Notes: generated by a model not told the origin, from the sequence alone. Numbered from the stretch's first letter, positions 23,027 to 36,791 are shown. The stretch: 64,000 nt of DNA from Megaleporinus macrocephalus (GCA_021613375.1 CM038704.1:6152538-6216537), one strand, 5' to 3'. A program made the numbers and translations.

Positions 23027-23174
23027 TACGATTTGGTTCTGGTCCATGCAGGCCATTACATAATTACTCTGTGCTGACCTGAGCGTCAGCCACTGCCCCC
23101 TACTGGCAGAACTCATTACGCCTCGTTACAAAAGAAGCACTGATGACAAACAGGAAAAGCATCTTTCAAGGGTT
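23027..23174. repeat. Second copy of 148-bp segment
   Basis: Direct repeat of 20377-20524, here outside the 41-bp array and in apparently unique DNA, which suggests this is the source locus. Confidence 0.95.
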
Positions 23175-23396
23175 TCGGTCATCGCCGCAGGACACATACT
23201 ACATGAATCCTGTACATGGGAGATGAACTCATCCGGACGTGCTGAGCCTGGTTAGGTAGGACATCCGATCTGAGGAGGGAAGCGTTTAGGCTGAGAATAC
23301 TGTCTGATTTGTAGCTGGAAATAGTTCAGACGTGCTAGCCTAGATTTCCCTTCTGGTTTCTCCAGAGGAACAAGAGCATGCGCTGAGGGGACGAGT

Positions 23397-23475
23397 AGAA
23401 AAAAGAGAGAGAGAGAATTTGGGTCAGAGAGGAAGAGAGAGAGAGAAGCAAAGAGAGAGAGAGAGAGAGAGAGAT
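23397..23475. repeat. (GA)n microsatellite
   Basis: Imperfect GAGAGA run; leucine/serine frames on the other strand are artefacts. Confidence 0.95.
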
Positions 23476-23669
23476 CCATGAAAGAGAGCAAAGAAAGTTC
23501 CCTGAAGACCCTGGAATTCAGAACATTCTTCTCTCTGACCTGTAAAGCCAAACACTACAGCTAAAACTTTTCTGCGTCTGCCACACGAACCGTGACCAGA
23601 TGTTCATCCATGTGTGAGTGCAGAGCCCTATCACCCACAAACATGTAACCTCATTTCCTTCACCAGTTT

Positions 23670-24030
23670 TTGTCTTAACCATTTGATGCACAACCTGGAT
23701 CAACAGCCACTCGACTGAGATTTTATTCTCTATATTCTTTGCAATAAATTAATTTCATCATTCAAGCTTCCATTAATTCCTCAACTTGTTTCTGATCCTC
23801 ACAAATACATATTTTGGTTTTATTATTTATTATTTAGATTTTGTTAATAGAAATCATTTCTGTATCTCTGTATCTTCTAACACACAGCATGGGTCAGAAT
23901 GAATCCTTATGTGTTCACTATAGAGTTGGACTGACATTTGTAAATGAATAAGAATTAAAATAATGATTTAAGATCAAAAACAAGATTTCTGATGAACACT
24001 TGGAACATTAAATAATGAAATAAACTTTAA
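23670..24030 (+). mobile_element. Truncated piggyBac-type relic
   Basis: Begins TTAACCATTTGATGCACAA, one mismatch from the left terminus of the MITE at 8912, followed by related interior sequence. The right terminus is absent; it runs into a (TA)n tract. Confidence 0.7.
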
Positions 24031-24061
24031 TATTTGAATATTTAATATTTTAAATAAATTG

Positions 24062-24062
<1 letters not shown>

Positions 24063-24133
<71 letters not shown>

Positions 24134-24328
24134 GTAATGATTCAGCACTCGCAGGCAGAGGGATAGGATCCATTTTAATGGCTTTATTAGAGGTAATCAT
24201 TATATACACAGATAGACAAGAGACACCTGGTGAACATACAGGGCACAGATGGAGGGCGGAGACACGGAGCACGTGAAAAAACATAAACAAAGAGCACTGA
24301 GCACGGAAGGAGACGGAACTTATATATA

Positions 24329-24373
<45 letters not shown>

Positions 24374-24376
24374 TAC
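24063..24376. repeat. (TA)n microsatellites
   Basis: TA runs at 24063-24130 and about 24322-24376, with unique sequence between. Tyr/Ile open frames over them are not genes. Confidence 0.97.
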
Positions 24377-24521
24377 TGTACTACAGTAGAGCCACCAATA
24401 TCAGTTACTATCTATCACTCTAACAGAGAACCTATGAGATGGTTCAAACTCTACATCACTGCTTCCTGTACTGAAATATCTCCGAAACATGTTCAAGCCG
24501 AGCTTCGTGTTGGATCTGGTT

Positions 24522-24638
24522 GACCAGAGGAGGATGGTCACTCTCTCTCTTTCTGGGGTCGACCAGAGGAACACGGTCACTCTCTCTTTATCTGGGGTCG
24601 ACCAGAGGAGGAAGGTCTCTCTTCTGGATAACTTTCTC
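24522..24638. repeat. 39-bp tandem repeat, three units
   Basis: gaccagagg recurs at 24522, 24561 and 24600, each followed by a variant of ggtcactctctct. Since 39 is a multiple of 3, it yields a 13-residue repeat in open frames on both strands; no other coding support. Confidence 0.9.
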
Positions 24639-25130
24639 ATATATACATGTTTATGCATGAACTCTTTTTTTTCTATCCCTCTTTTTTCCTCCTTTTTCTT
24701 CCTAAAGTGCTTTTCTGTAAAGCTGTAAAAAGTATTATACTAAGCGCTACACTAATAAATGCTGATTGATAAAATAACACAGGAAATGAACAGGACCCCA
24801 CATTGTGCAATTGAAGGTGTTTGCTTCAAAGGGGTTAATGGCTCCTTTACGTGGACTGTCAGGTCTGTCCACTAGAGGGAGATGGAGAATCAGTGATGAT
24901 ATTAAAGGCAGGGTTATTTAACTCTGGTGCTGGAGATGCCCTGATCTGCAGGTCTGTCCTGCTTTTCAGTCAGTCTATCAGCTGAACTGACCTGTCAGCG
25001 TTAATGTGGGAGAAATGATGAACTTGTTGTTGAGGCTCCTCCAGAAACTTTAGTATAAACACACTGCAAAACATGATGTTAAATTTTCTTATACCTAATC
25101 AATATATCTAATTTGAGATTATTGTAATCT

Positions 25131-25369
25131 TAACCCTTTAACACCAAGTACATCATATTTGATACACTGTACAATATGGAAAAATGTTCTTTTCTAAGTT
25201 AGAAATTAATTAACATAAAAAAATAATCTCAGAGTATAAAGGGTTAAAACAATGTGTTCTGAATGCTTTCATTTGTTGCTTTCAAAAAACGGAATATGTA
25301 CCAAATATGATACAAAACAAAACTCCTATATGCATAAATAACACTCATAGATTATTTGACATTATTATA

Positions 25370-25421
<52 letters not shown>

Positions 25422-25645
25422 GGCAGCGCAGTGTGCAGTGGTCAGCACTGTTGCCTTACAGCAAGATGGTCCGGGTTGGATTCCCGGTCTGGGCCGTTTT
25501 CCAACTAGTGGGATTAAGTGGACCCTAATGGATGTCTTCTTCTTCTTCTTGTTATTATTATTATTATAATTATTATTGAAAGTTTAATAAGCACTGTTAG
25601 AAGTCTTGATGCATTGTTTCATGGTTCAGGCTTGAAGGGCTTAAA
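25131..25645 (+). mobile_element. TTAA-flanked repeat relic (piggyBac-like), copy 2, with inserted retroposon
   Basis: Left end TTAACCCTTTAACACC near 25133; right end ggcttgaagggcttaa near 25629-25644; internal aaagggttaaaac shared with copy 1 at 19200-19492. An (ATT)n tract in the middle (25374-25420) was invaded by a short retroposon (25421-25530). Confidence 0.6.
25421..25530 (+). mobile_element. Internally deleted fish retroposon
   Basis: Has the head (gcagtggtcagcactgttgc, B-box-like ggttggattccc) directly joined to the 3' tail (gtgggattaagtgg ... ctaatggatg), lacking the whole body seen at 18092-18325. It sits within (ATT)n. Confidence 0.75.
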
Positions 25646-25960
25646 ATATAATTGTTTAATTTATTTTAACGCAGGTTTAAAATGATATTAGTTGGTCAGA
25701 TCCTCTCACTACACATTATATTGCTGGTCAACATACACACAAAACTAAACTGTTGAAAGAAAATTCCAGAATGGTCACTGAAATAAAAAATCTGATATTG
25801 GCTTTGAATTGTGGTTCAACAAAATAGTATAAAAAACTAAAGACACTGGCCAGGACAAAAACAATGGTAGAAAATCTAGAAAAGACTGTTTAAATGCAAT
25901 GTCTGATTTTTATTTGTGGATTTTCAGTAAATTTATATTTATTATTATTTTTGTCAGTAG

Positions 25961-26548
25961 TCTTTGTAGAGTTATCTTTTAATTGTCTTTGTAGAGTTAT
26001 CTTTTATTTATCTTTGTAGAGTTATCTTTTAATTGTCTTTGTAGAGTTATCTTTTAATTGTCTTTGTAGAGTTATCTTTTATTTATCTTTGTAGAGTTAT
26101 CTTTTAATTGTCTTTGTAGAGTTATCTTTTATTTATCTTTGTAGAGTTATCTTTTAATTGTCTTTGTAGAGTTATCTTTTATTTATCTTTGTAGAGTTAT
26201 CTTTTATTTATCTTTGTAGAGTTATCTTTTAATTGTCTTTGTAGAGTTATCTTTTATTTATCTTTGTAGAGTTATCTTTTATTTATCTTTGTAGAGTTAT
26301 CTTTTAATTGTCTTTGTAGAGTTATCTTTTATTTATCTTTGTAGAGTTATCTTTTAATTGTCTTTGTAGAGTTATCTTTTATTTATCTTTGTAGAGTTAT
26401 CTTTTAATTGTCTTTGTAGAGTTATCTTTTATTTATCTTTGTAGAGTTATCTTTTATTTATCTTTGTAGAGTTATCTTTTAATTGTCTTTGTAGAGTTAT
26501 CTTTATTTATCTTTGTAGAGTTATCTTTTATTTATCTTTGTAGAGTTA
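25961..26548. repeat. 25-bp minisatellite with two unit types in a 250-bp higher-order repeat
   Basis: 23 units plus a partial one, each tctttgtagagttatctttt followed by either aattg (A) or attta (T). The order is ATA then ATATATTATT twice, so units 4-13 (26036-26285) and 14-23 (26286-26534) have the same pattern. Unit 22 lacks one T. Confidence 0.97.
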
Positions 26549-26699
26549 GCATGCTAGCCAGCTTACTGGCTTGCTTTGTCTTATAATGCCTCTCTGTCCC
26601 TCAGTAGGTGATAGTAAGTCACTGTGGCTTCGAGTCAAATCAAAAGATCAGATCTCATCCTCAGGTGGAAGTGCCGCAGCAAGCAACAGCGGAGGAGCT

Positions 26700-26815
26700 C
26701 AATGGTAAGCTGGGGGCATAGGCTGGAAGTTAGGGGTCCGGTCACTGGAAGGTCGCTTGTTTGATCCCCTGGACTACCCTCCAACTGCTCTCCAGGCACT
26801 GTGGATAGTGCTTGC
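26700..26815 (+). mobile_element. Diverged tRNA-derived SINE fragment
   Basis: Contains ggctggaagttaggggtccg, gtcactggaaggtcgc and a B-box-like gtttgatcccc, parallel to the SINE at 18655-18865. The 3' half is degraded. Confidence 0.55.
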
Positions 26816-26944
26816 CAGGCAGAGTCACTTAGATCAAGTAGTAAAAGAATGCTAAGAGCACCAGCATCATCATTAATGACCCTAGTTAAAGCTGTCTTAG
26901 TGCTATGGAATGGATGGAATCCAGACTATAAAGGTTCAAAAAGA

Positions 26945-27010
26945 TCGTTGGTAGCCAGGACTGGACTGGGACAAAAAATCCACCATGGCATTTTTGGCTT
27001 AGACCAGCCC
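26945..27010 (+). mobile_element. Short fragment of a repeat also at 30058-30245
   Basis: ggactggactgggacaaaaa followed by gcatttttggcttagaccag is the end of a repeat seen in opposite orientation at 30058-30245 (ctgtccagccctg). Family unknown; probably a DNA transposon. Confidence 0.45.
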
Positions 27011-28018
27011 GTCATAGTTAGCAGAACACAGCCGACCAGTAATTTATGTATGTGTTTCGCAAAAGAATGTATTTTACTATTACCATATAAAAATTATCAA
27101 ATAATAACAGCATCATACATAAAAAAAACGTTTTGCCTTTAGGCTTATTAGAAATTTACAGTAAATGATTACTTTAGAAGCCTATAAATAACCATTGTGA
27201 AAAGCAAGTAAGAAAATTTATACATACTGTAGTTCTAGCTCTTTTGTTTACTCATATGTATTTTCTGAATTTTCCTGATATATCAGCTCAGTTCTGATTC
27301 TTCAGGTTGAAAGGTGCTCCTCCTTTAAAAAGTTATAACCTGTATTTGGATAAGGCTAAAAACAGACAGGGCTGCTTTGTGAACTCATACAACACATCAG
27401 CATTTGACACTGTCTTACTGTCGGCATACCTTATACCTAATAAAACCTTTATACACTTTAACTTTAGCAGTTTTAAGATGTTATTTTACTTGCTTGAGTG
27501 ATTTTTTTTTTAATATATTGAACCGCAGCTTAGAGGCTACAAATTCAAACTACTATGCAGCCTTTCAACACACCTTTAGCCTAAATAGCTAAAACGCTAT
27601 GATGTAGCCTAAAATAGACACTTGCTGCTCGTCCAGCTCTTCTTACGCTGCATTTACATTGTTCCGTCGCATCAATGGACGTGAACGTCCTCCATCTCTT
27701 CAGCTGGCCGCATGTGGGCGTAACAAGGGTGTTCCCTGCGTTGTCCAATGGAATCAGGTATGTGTGTTTCCAGGGGTGACGGGGCAGCAGTGATTAATGC
27801 TCATGTTCAACATCGGCTTTTTCATACCATATTTACATCATTTTACAGATTTGAATCAGATGTAAACATAAAAGAGGGTGTTTTGATTTAGTTCTGAATA
27901 TGAAGTGAATATTTCATACCTTGAGGACACTCATCACGTGACCACCCGCCCTCTTCTCATTGGATAGACGCATTGCGTTTGCCGGATTCATTTGCATAAA
28001 GTTCGTCTTGGCTGAACT
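27011..28018. other. Intergenic DNA, no gene recognised
   Basis: Unique sequence. Short open frames at 27307-27592 have no supporting homology, splice or codon signals. Confidence 0.4.
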
Positions 28019-29956
28019 CTACAGTGATACTCTTCATCTACAGTGATACTCTTCATCTACAGTGATACTCTTCATCTACAGTGACACTCTTCATCTACAG
28101 TGACACTCTCCATCTACAGTGATACTCTTCATCTACAGTGATACTCTTCATCTACAGTGACACTCTCCATCTACAGTGATACTCTTCATCTACAGTGACA
28201 CTCTTCATCTACAGTGATACTCTTCATCTACAGTGATACTCTTCATCTACAGTGACACTCTTCAACTACAGTGACACTCTTCATCTACAGTGATACTCTT
28301 CATCTACAGTGATACTCTTCATCTACAGTGACACTCTTCATCTACAGTGATACTCTTCATCTACAGTGACACTCTTCATCTACAGTGATACTCTTCATCT
28401 ACAGTGACACTCTTCATCTACAGTGATACTCTTCATCTACAGTGATACTCTTCATCTACAGTGACACTCTTCAACTACAGTGACACTCTTCATCTACAGT
28501 GATACTCTTCATCTACAGTGACACTCTTCATCTACAGTGATACTCTTCATCTACAGTGACACTCTCCATCTACAGTGACACTCTTCATCTACAGTGATAC
28601 TCTTCATCTACAGTGACACTCTCCATCTACAGTGACACTCTTCATCTACAGTGATACTCTTCATCTACAGTGACACTCTTCATCTACAGTGATACTCTTC
28701 ATCTACAGAGATACTCTTCATCTACAGTGACACTCTTCAACTACAGTGACACTCTTCATCTACAGTGACACTCTTCATCTACAGTGACACTCTTCATCTA
28801 CAGTGATACTCTTCATCTACAGTGACACTCTTTAACTACAGTGATACTCTTCATCTACAGTGATACTCTTCATCTACAGTGACACTCTTCAACTACAGTG
28901 ACACTCTTCATCTACAGTGATACTCTTCATCTACAGTGATACTCTTCATCTACAGTGACACTCTTCATCTACAGTGACACTCTTCATCTACAGTGATACT
29001 CTTCATCTACAGTGATACTCTTCATCTACAGTGACACTCTCCATCTACAGTGATACTCTTCATTTACAGTGATACTCTTCATTTACAGTGATACTCTTCA
29101 TCTACAGCGACACTCTTCATCTACAGTGATACTCTTCAACTACAGTGACACTCTCCATCTACAGTGATACTCTTCAACTACAGTGACACTCTTCATCTAC
29201 AGTGATACTCTTCAACTACAGTGACACTCTTCATCTACAGTGATACTCTTCAACTACAGTGACACTCTCCATTTACAGTGATACTCTTCATCTACAGTGA
29301 CACTCTTCATCTACAGCGACACTCTTCAACTACAGTGACACTCTTTATCTACAGTGACACTCTTTATCTACAGTGACACTCTTCATCTACAGTGATACTC
29401 TTCATCTACAGTGATATTCTTCATCTACAGTGACACTTTTCAACTACAGTGACACTCTTCATCTACAGTGACACTCTCCATCCACAGCGACACTCTTCAT
29501 CTACAGCGACACTCTTCAACTACAGTGACACTCTCCATCTACAGTGATACTCTTCATCTACAGGGACACTCTTCATCTACAGCGACACTCTTCATCTACA
29601 GCGACACTCTCCATCTACAGCGACACTCTCCATCTACAGCGACACTCTTCATCTACAGCGACACTCTTCATCTACAGTGACACTCTTCGTCTACAGTGAC
29701 ACTCTTTATCTACAGTGACACTCTACATCTACCGTGATACTCCTTATCTACAGTGATATTCTTCATCTACAGTGACACTTTTCAACTACAGTGACACTCT
29801 TCATCTACAGTGACACTCTCCATCCACAGCGACACTCTTCATCTACAGCGACACTCTTCAACTACAGTGACACTCTCCATCTACAGTGATACTCTTCATC
29901 TACAGGGACACTCTTCATCTACAGCGACACTCTTCAACTACAGTGACACTCTTCAA
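28019..29956. repeat. 19-bp minisatellite, about 102 units
   Basis: Units ctacagtgatactcttcat, with gacac for gatac, caact for catct and ctcc for cttc as main variants. A block starting at gatattcttcat (29413) is repeated at 29755, exactly 342 bp or 18 units later, including rare variants (catccacagcgac, cagggacac), so a recent 18-unit duplication built the right end. Confidence 0.97.
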
Positions 29957-30057
29957 TCTCTTCACATGTAACTTCTCCACACCCCCTCTCTGCCGCTTCG
30001 GTTTCTCCGTGTTGCCTCTCTAACACACACGCTCAACACTGAAACTCAGAGAAAGGG

Positions 30058-30245
30058 TGGGGCCGCTTTCGTCCTATATCCTGGTTCAGTCCATTGTCTA
30101 TATTGAAGATGGGCCAATGGGCCACCCCCTCTGAATTGTGGGCCAGTCTCTTAAAAATAAAGGGAAGAAAAAAAATCCAGCAGCATCGGCCGCTGAGGAC
30201 TGTCGGCCCACCGGGCAAATGCCTGGTACGCCAGATTACCTGTCC
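30058..30245 (-). mobile_element. Repeat fragment (ctgtccagccctg family)
   Basis: Related to 26945-27010 in opposite orientation. No coding potential. Confidence 0.4.
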
Positions 30246-30327
30246 AGCCCTGTTGGTAGCTAGATAATCATACAGCTGATTGGCAACAGTGCGTTTGAGA
30301 ACTTTAGACAAAAATGGAACATACACG

Positions 30328-30582
30328 CAGTAACAACTGTAACTACTACAGATGGTACGATACCACTTCTTCAATCTATGTCTTCTAAAAAAACTAATAA
30401 ACTTGAGCATCTAGCTGTAGTCTATGAAACTAAACCAAAAAAAAAAACCAAGGTTCAAATGTTTGGAATCACAGTTTTCAACATTGCCAAACCAGTCTGA
30501 TAGCTGATAACCACATTACAGGATTCCAATCTGCTCATCCTGGACAACTTCACAGGTTTCAGCTAATCAGTAGGACCGCATG
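30328..30582. repeat. Direct repeat, left copy
   Basis: Starts cagtaacaactgtaactac and ends near ctaatcagtaggacc. About 255 bp, homologous in the same orientation to 31805-32068, offset 1477 bp. Confidence 0.92.
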
Positions 30583-31804
30583 ACCATCACGTGCATGTTG
30601 CAGTAATGTGAGAATTATTTTAATGCTAAGAAAAGTTCAGACGAGTGAGAACTCGGGGACGGACGCTTGTGCAGTCTGCAGCTGTCGGTTGCAAGTGAAG
30701 ATAAATACAATTTAAAATCTGTTTCAGAATAAACAGTGGAAAGCGAGCCCTTGGGTCAGACTCCATGCATGAACAACCCGTGCTTGTTTCACGAGCTACG
30801 GAATACTACATGATAAATTAAAGGCTCACGTTATCCTCTTTTTATAGCAGTCATCGTGCGAATCAGTGAATCAGTGACTGCAGAACATGCTGGAACTGAA
30901 CCCAGCGCAACTTCACAGCCACACAGACACCCACACACGGATTCAATCATTCTATCAGCGCACTAATCCAGTAACTGGAGCTCGGTCAGCGTGGACACCG
31001 CCGCCCCGGTGCCAGATTGCCTTTTAATGAGACAAGCTGTTTGATCGTGATGCTAATGTTTCTAAAATGACGCAGTCTTTGTCAATGCTCTTTTGTTATG
31101 CGACGCAAAAAGCTGCGAATCAGCAGCAAATATGACTTCGGACAGATGCAATCGCCGCGTCGCAAGTGCTTCCATATGAGGGTCGCCTCTCTAATCAACA
31201 CACATGCTGGAACACACCACTCGGTACGTGGCGTCCAAGATCACTCGGGTGGACTCATTACAGGATCCTGTGTGACGCAAGTTCCGCCCAGATGAGATCT
31301 AAAGCGCAGTGTGATTTACTTCACTTCCCTTTCAGAGATAACAAACAGGTGTGATTAGATTGCGAGGGCAATTGGTCACAATTAGTGGCAACAGTGCATA
31401 AAAGTGATGAAACCAGCCAAACGCATGGCAACGTGCAGCAGAGCAAAGTGAGGACACACACAATAAATAAATGAAAAGACATTGTTATATATAAAAGATA
31501 TGTTTTACTGTGTTACACAGACCTGGCCCTCTTGGTTTAGGGCCATATGCAAAGGCCAGCCATTTAGAAACAAAGCAAAATCAATATTTGACATGAATTG
31601 TGGGTCGTTTTATGGAGGAGAGGGTCCGTTTCGTGGCCTTCTGCTTTTCTTGGCACATTCAGAAGGTTTTACTGTGGACAAGGCGAGGCTGGAGACCCGA
31701 GATCTGAAAGGCTTTGGTGTCTCCAAACGTGCCTTTAGAAAACAGTTATGAATTATGAATTACGTCTGTTGATGAAATTTCACAATAAATTGGACACGAC
31801 TCAA
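30583..31804. other. Unique 1.2-kb segment between direct repeats, no gene recognised
   Basis: Relatively CpG-containing, non-repetitive sequence. The stretch 31500-31750 has an open frame of 89 codons without homology that I recognise, and dense transcription-factor-like words (atgcaaagg, aacaaagc, atcaata). Function unknown. Confidence 0.35.
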
Positions 31805-32068
31805 CAGTAACAACTGTAACTACTACAGGTGGCACGATACCACTTCTTCTTCTTCTCTAAACTGATACAGAGTCAATCTTTGTCTTCTAAAAAACTAATA
31901 AACATGGTTTAGTCTGTAGTCTATGAAGCTAAAACCAAAAAAACAAGGTTCAAATGTTTGGAATCACGGTTTTCAACATTGCCAAACCAGTCTGATAGCT
32001 GATAACCACATTACAGGATTCCAATCTGCTCATCCTGGACAACTTCCGCTAATCAGTAGGATCACATG
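31805..32068. repeat. Direct repeat, right copy
   Basis: Homologous to 30328-30582 with a small insertion of cttcttcttctctaaactga after the first 60 bp. Confidence 0.92.
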
Positions 32069-32539
32069 AAGCTGTAAATGAGCTGTGGAACATCAGCAAT
32101 GAAGGTGTAATACAACAAATATCCAGGAATTGAGCATGTTGGACAGTGAAGGCTAACCATTTGAAAACAATCTGTATAAATAGATATTTACAGTATATTG
32201 TTTCTCAACTTATTAATCTTTTCTGCATGTGAGTCTTGAACTATTGAATAAATCATTTGTTTTTACTGTATTTTAGTATCTTGTACTAATAAAAGCCATA
32301 TTTCTATATAGAACATAACAAAAATGAGTACCACTTTAGAATAAAACTACCTAATAAAGGGTTTATAAATGGTTTTAAAAAGTCATAAACACTTTACAAA
32401 GTATTGATGAACAGTTATAACACATTAAATAAACAGGGAAAGTGTTTTTTTTCTATATGATGAATATAAATATAGTCACTGTCCAAGGAAAAACATATAT
32501 CTCAATTTTTTTTTTCATTTTTATTTTTCCAAGTCATTC
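32069..32539. other. No recognisable feature
   Basis: AT-rich unique sequence. Confidence 0.35.
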
Positions 32540-32730
32540 AAACATGACTGCTACCGTTTACATTGTGTGAAAATTTCACAATGAATGGACCAATAGAAAC
32601 GCTCCAAATGAGCTTGGAAACAATTCCGGTTCTATTGACTTACATTGAAGGTAAAGGAGATTTTTGTTCTCTCTTGTAAAGTTGCCTTTTTGGAGGTGCC
32701 TGTTTTTCTTTGAACAGCGATGATCAGTCA
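32540..32730 (-). mobile_element. Repeat family F copy
   Basis: Reverse-oriented copy with tggaccaatagaaacgctcc and ttgacttacattgaaggtaa. Confidence 0.75.
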
Positions 32731-32919
32731 GTGTCAGTGTTGCCCATTTTATTGATGTGTTGTAACTCTTTATTAATGATTGTAAAATGATTGTATTTAT
32801 GGTTTATGTACGGTGGCTGAGAAGACTCAACACACTGCAGATTCACAAACGCGCTGCAAAACAGTCCACAACGGAAGTGTTTCCGGAGGACACTTAAAGA
32901 ACCTGGGACCACATACGGC

Positions 32920-33421
32920 CAAGGACGGATTAAGGATAGCCTGGGCCCCTGGGCAAAGAGTTGTCCATGGATAACCCCCCCAACCGGCACCCCTCATGAT
33001 CAAGAGCCTTTTAATGGTATGCCCTGCTCTTCTTTAGGGCCCCCTGGTAGAGGCTCTCATAACCAGAGCCCTCTAAAACTATGCCCCCCTCTTTCCTAGG
33101 ACCCCTAATAGCCAGAAGCCAAAGTCAGAGCGGTGCCACAACGCCTAGTCAATTTTCATAAGGGGCCCAAAAGCATGGCTAGGGCCCCCAAAAACATGGC
33201 TAGGGCCCAAAAGCATGGCTAGGGGCCCCAAAAGCATGACTAGGGCCCCATGAGGCCCTGGAGTCAAAGTCCCTAAAAGTCAGAGGATCCTTAAAATAAA
33301 GGGCCCTTAGAAATAAAAATATATTGTATCATAAATGTTAATAGGCATGGCAAAATGTTTTGGGCCACCTCAAGGGCCCCTGGGCGCTGACCCCACTGGC
33401 CTGGTCAGTAATCCAGCCATG
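32920..33421 (+). mobile_element. hAT-like non-autonomous element with 8-bp target duplication
   Basis: 502 bp between perfect 8-bp direct repeats CATACGGC (32912-32919 and 33422-33429). Imperfect terminal inverted repeats CAAGGACGGATTAAGGA and CATGGCTGGATTACTGA. Rich in GGGCCCC. The complementary arm of the host element at about 34129 shows the uninterrupted site. Related copies: 55278-55724 and 121-275. Confidence 0.88.
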
Positions 33422-33473
33422 CATACGGCAACGCAATGTAAACAGAACCACGCTGAGCCGCAGTAGCGTCTAA

Positions 33474-34042
33474 TAGTGATGGGCAAATGATATCGAGGCT
33501 TCGAAGCTGGTGTGGAGAAATCCAGAAAGTGGTTTATGAAGCGTGTATGGAGGCTTGCTTCGATAAGGGTGACTGATGTCAGTGATGATGCCTGAATCCT
33601 CGCCGGTTCAGGACGTGGTTCGAGTATTGGTGTGATTTATTGTTTCTTAATAAAAATTAAAGTCACCATCAGCCCACAATCACTGTCCCATCTCTTAAAA
33701 CCACTGCAACAGTTTAAACATCAATATCTCACATACTATTAGATTTATTTACTGACTGAAATCATACTGGCAGTTATTTTAAATTAACAGACCCACACAA
33801 TCAAACACAGATCAAATAAACAAATGAATTAAACACAGAAAATGAAATTAAGGTGTTTATGTATATACTTGTTTTCATGCTGACAATGTTTCAAGAGGTC
33901 ATCGCAAATAGTTGAAATGACAATAACAGTTTTGGCCAGCAGGGGGGTTCGTGTGCACATGAGGCTTCGAGTAATGAACCTTTTTTGAACCAGCTGGTGG
34001 GAAAGCTTCAACACTTCAAGAGGCTTGATCTGGCCTTCACTA
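33474..34042 (+). mobile_element. hAT-type non-autonomous element with 8-bp target duplication
   Basis: 569 bp between perfect GCGTCTAA duplications (33466-33473 and 34043-34050). Termini TAGTGATGGGC and TAGTGAAGGCC (as inverted repeats). The 8-bp duplication plus TAGTG termini fit hAT. The open frame of 82 codons inside it has no recognised homology. Confidence 0.88.
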
Positions 34043-34309
34043 GCGTCTAATGAGAAGTAAGTCTGGATAGTTAGCAAATATAGTTAAACTTACTTCTCAT
34101 TAGACGCTACCGCGGCTCCGCGAGATTCTGTTTACATTGCATTGCCGTATGTGGTCCCACGTCCTTTAAGTGTCCTCCGGAAACACTTCTGTTGTGTTGT
34201 GGACGGTTTTGCAGCGCATTTGTTAAATGTAGTTTTGATGAAAGCGTTTTCTTTTTCTATCGCGTTTGTGAATTTGCAGTGAGTTGGGTCTTCTCGGCCA
34301 CCGTACTTA

Positions 34310-36291
<1,982 letters not shown>

Positions 36292-36489
36292 CACACAACA
36301 ACAGCAATAATTCAAGATCTACATATAATGGTTGCAGTTTTTTGTGTAAAATTTGTTTAATGACTGCAGTTCTGACTGCATTAATTTAATTAGCTTTTTT
36401 CGTTTTAAATTGAAATTTTTGCAGTATTGGTGATAATTGATTGATATACTTTGTTTATTTACTGTTAATTTTGTAATTTTTTAACTACA

Positions 36490-36625
36490 TGTAGCTGTGC
36501 CGCGGCCCCGCCCATATAGCCCCACCCTCGATCGGTATCGGCTATTGGCCATCGGCTTATCATGCTGAAAGGTGATCGCCGATCGGAATCGGCCTCAAAA
36601 ACGCTGATCGGTCCATCTCTAATAT
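36490..36625 (-). mobile_element. hAT-like element terminus
   Basis: The sequence cgatcggtatcggctattgg ... gccgatcggaatcggcc ... gatcggtccatctcta matches the well-known end of fish hAT elements that start with agggatggaccgatc-like sequence. Only one end is seen. Confidence 0.6.
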
Positions 36626-36631
36626 ATATAT

Positions 36632-36710
36632 ATTTCATTGGTCCACAATGTAAACAGCAGCAATTGTGTTGAAATTATACAGAAAAATAAAACGTTTTCT
36701 TTTGACAGTG

Positions 36711-36791
<81 letters not shown>

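Larger units (their letters stand above)
32808..34306. mobile_element. Foldback-type DNA transposon carrying two nested insertions
   Basis: Ends are inverted: gtacggtggctgagaagac at the left and its complement (gtcttctcggccaccgtac-like) at the right. The inverted arms continue through cggaagtgtttccggaggac, the acatacggc site and cgcaatgtaaacag to agcgtctaatgagaag, so the original element was essentially one long inverted repeat. The left arm was broken by a 502-bp insertion (32920-33421) and a 569-bp insertion (33474-34042). The superfamily of the outer element is not certain; no clear target duplication was seen. Confidence 0.8.

Noticed and set aside
28019..29956. CRISPR-like repeat array
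   Set aside because: Contiguous 19-bp units without spacers.
30328..32068. LTR retrotransposon with ~260-bp LTRs
   Set aside because: No TG...CA ends, primer-binding site, polypurine tract, or gag/pol homology in the interior.
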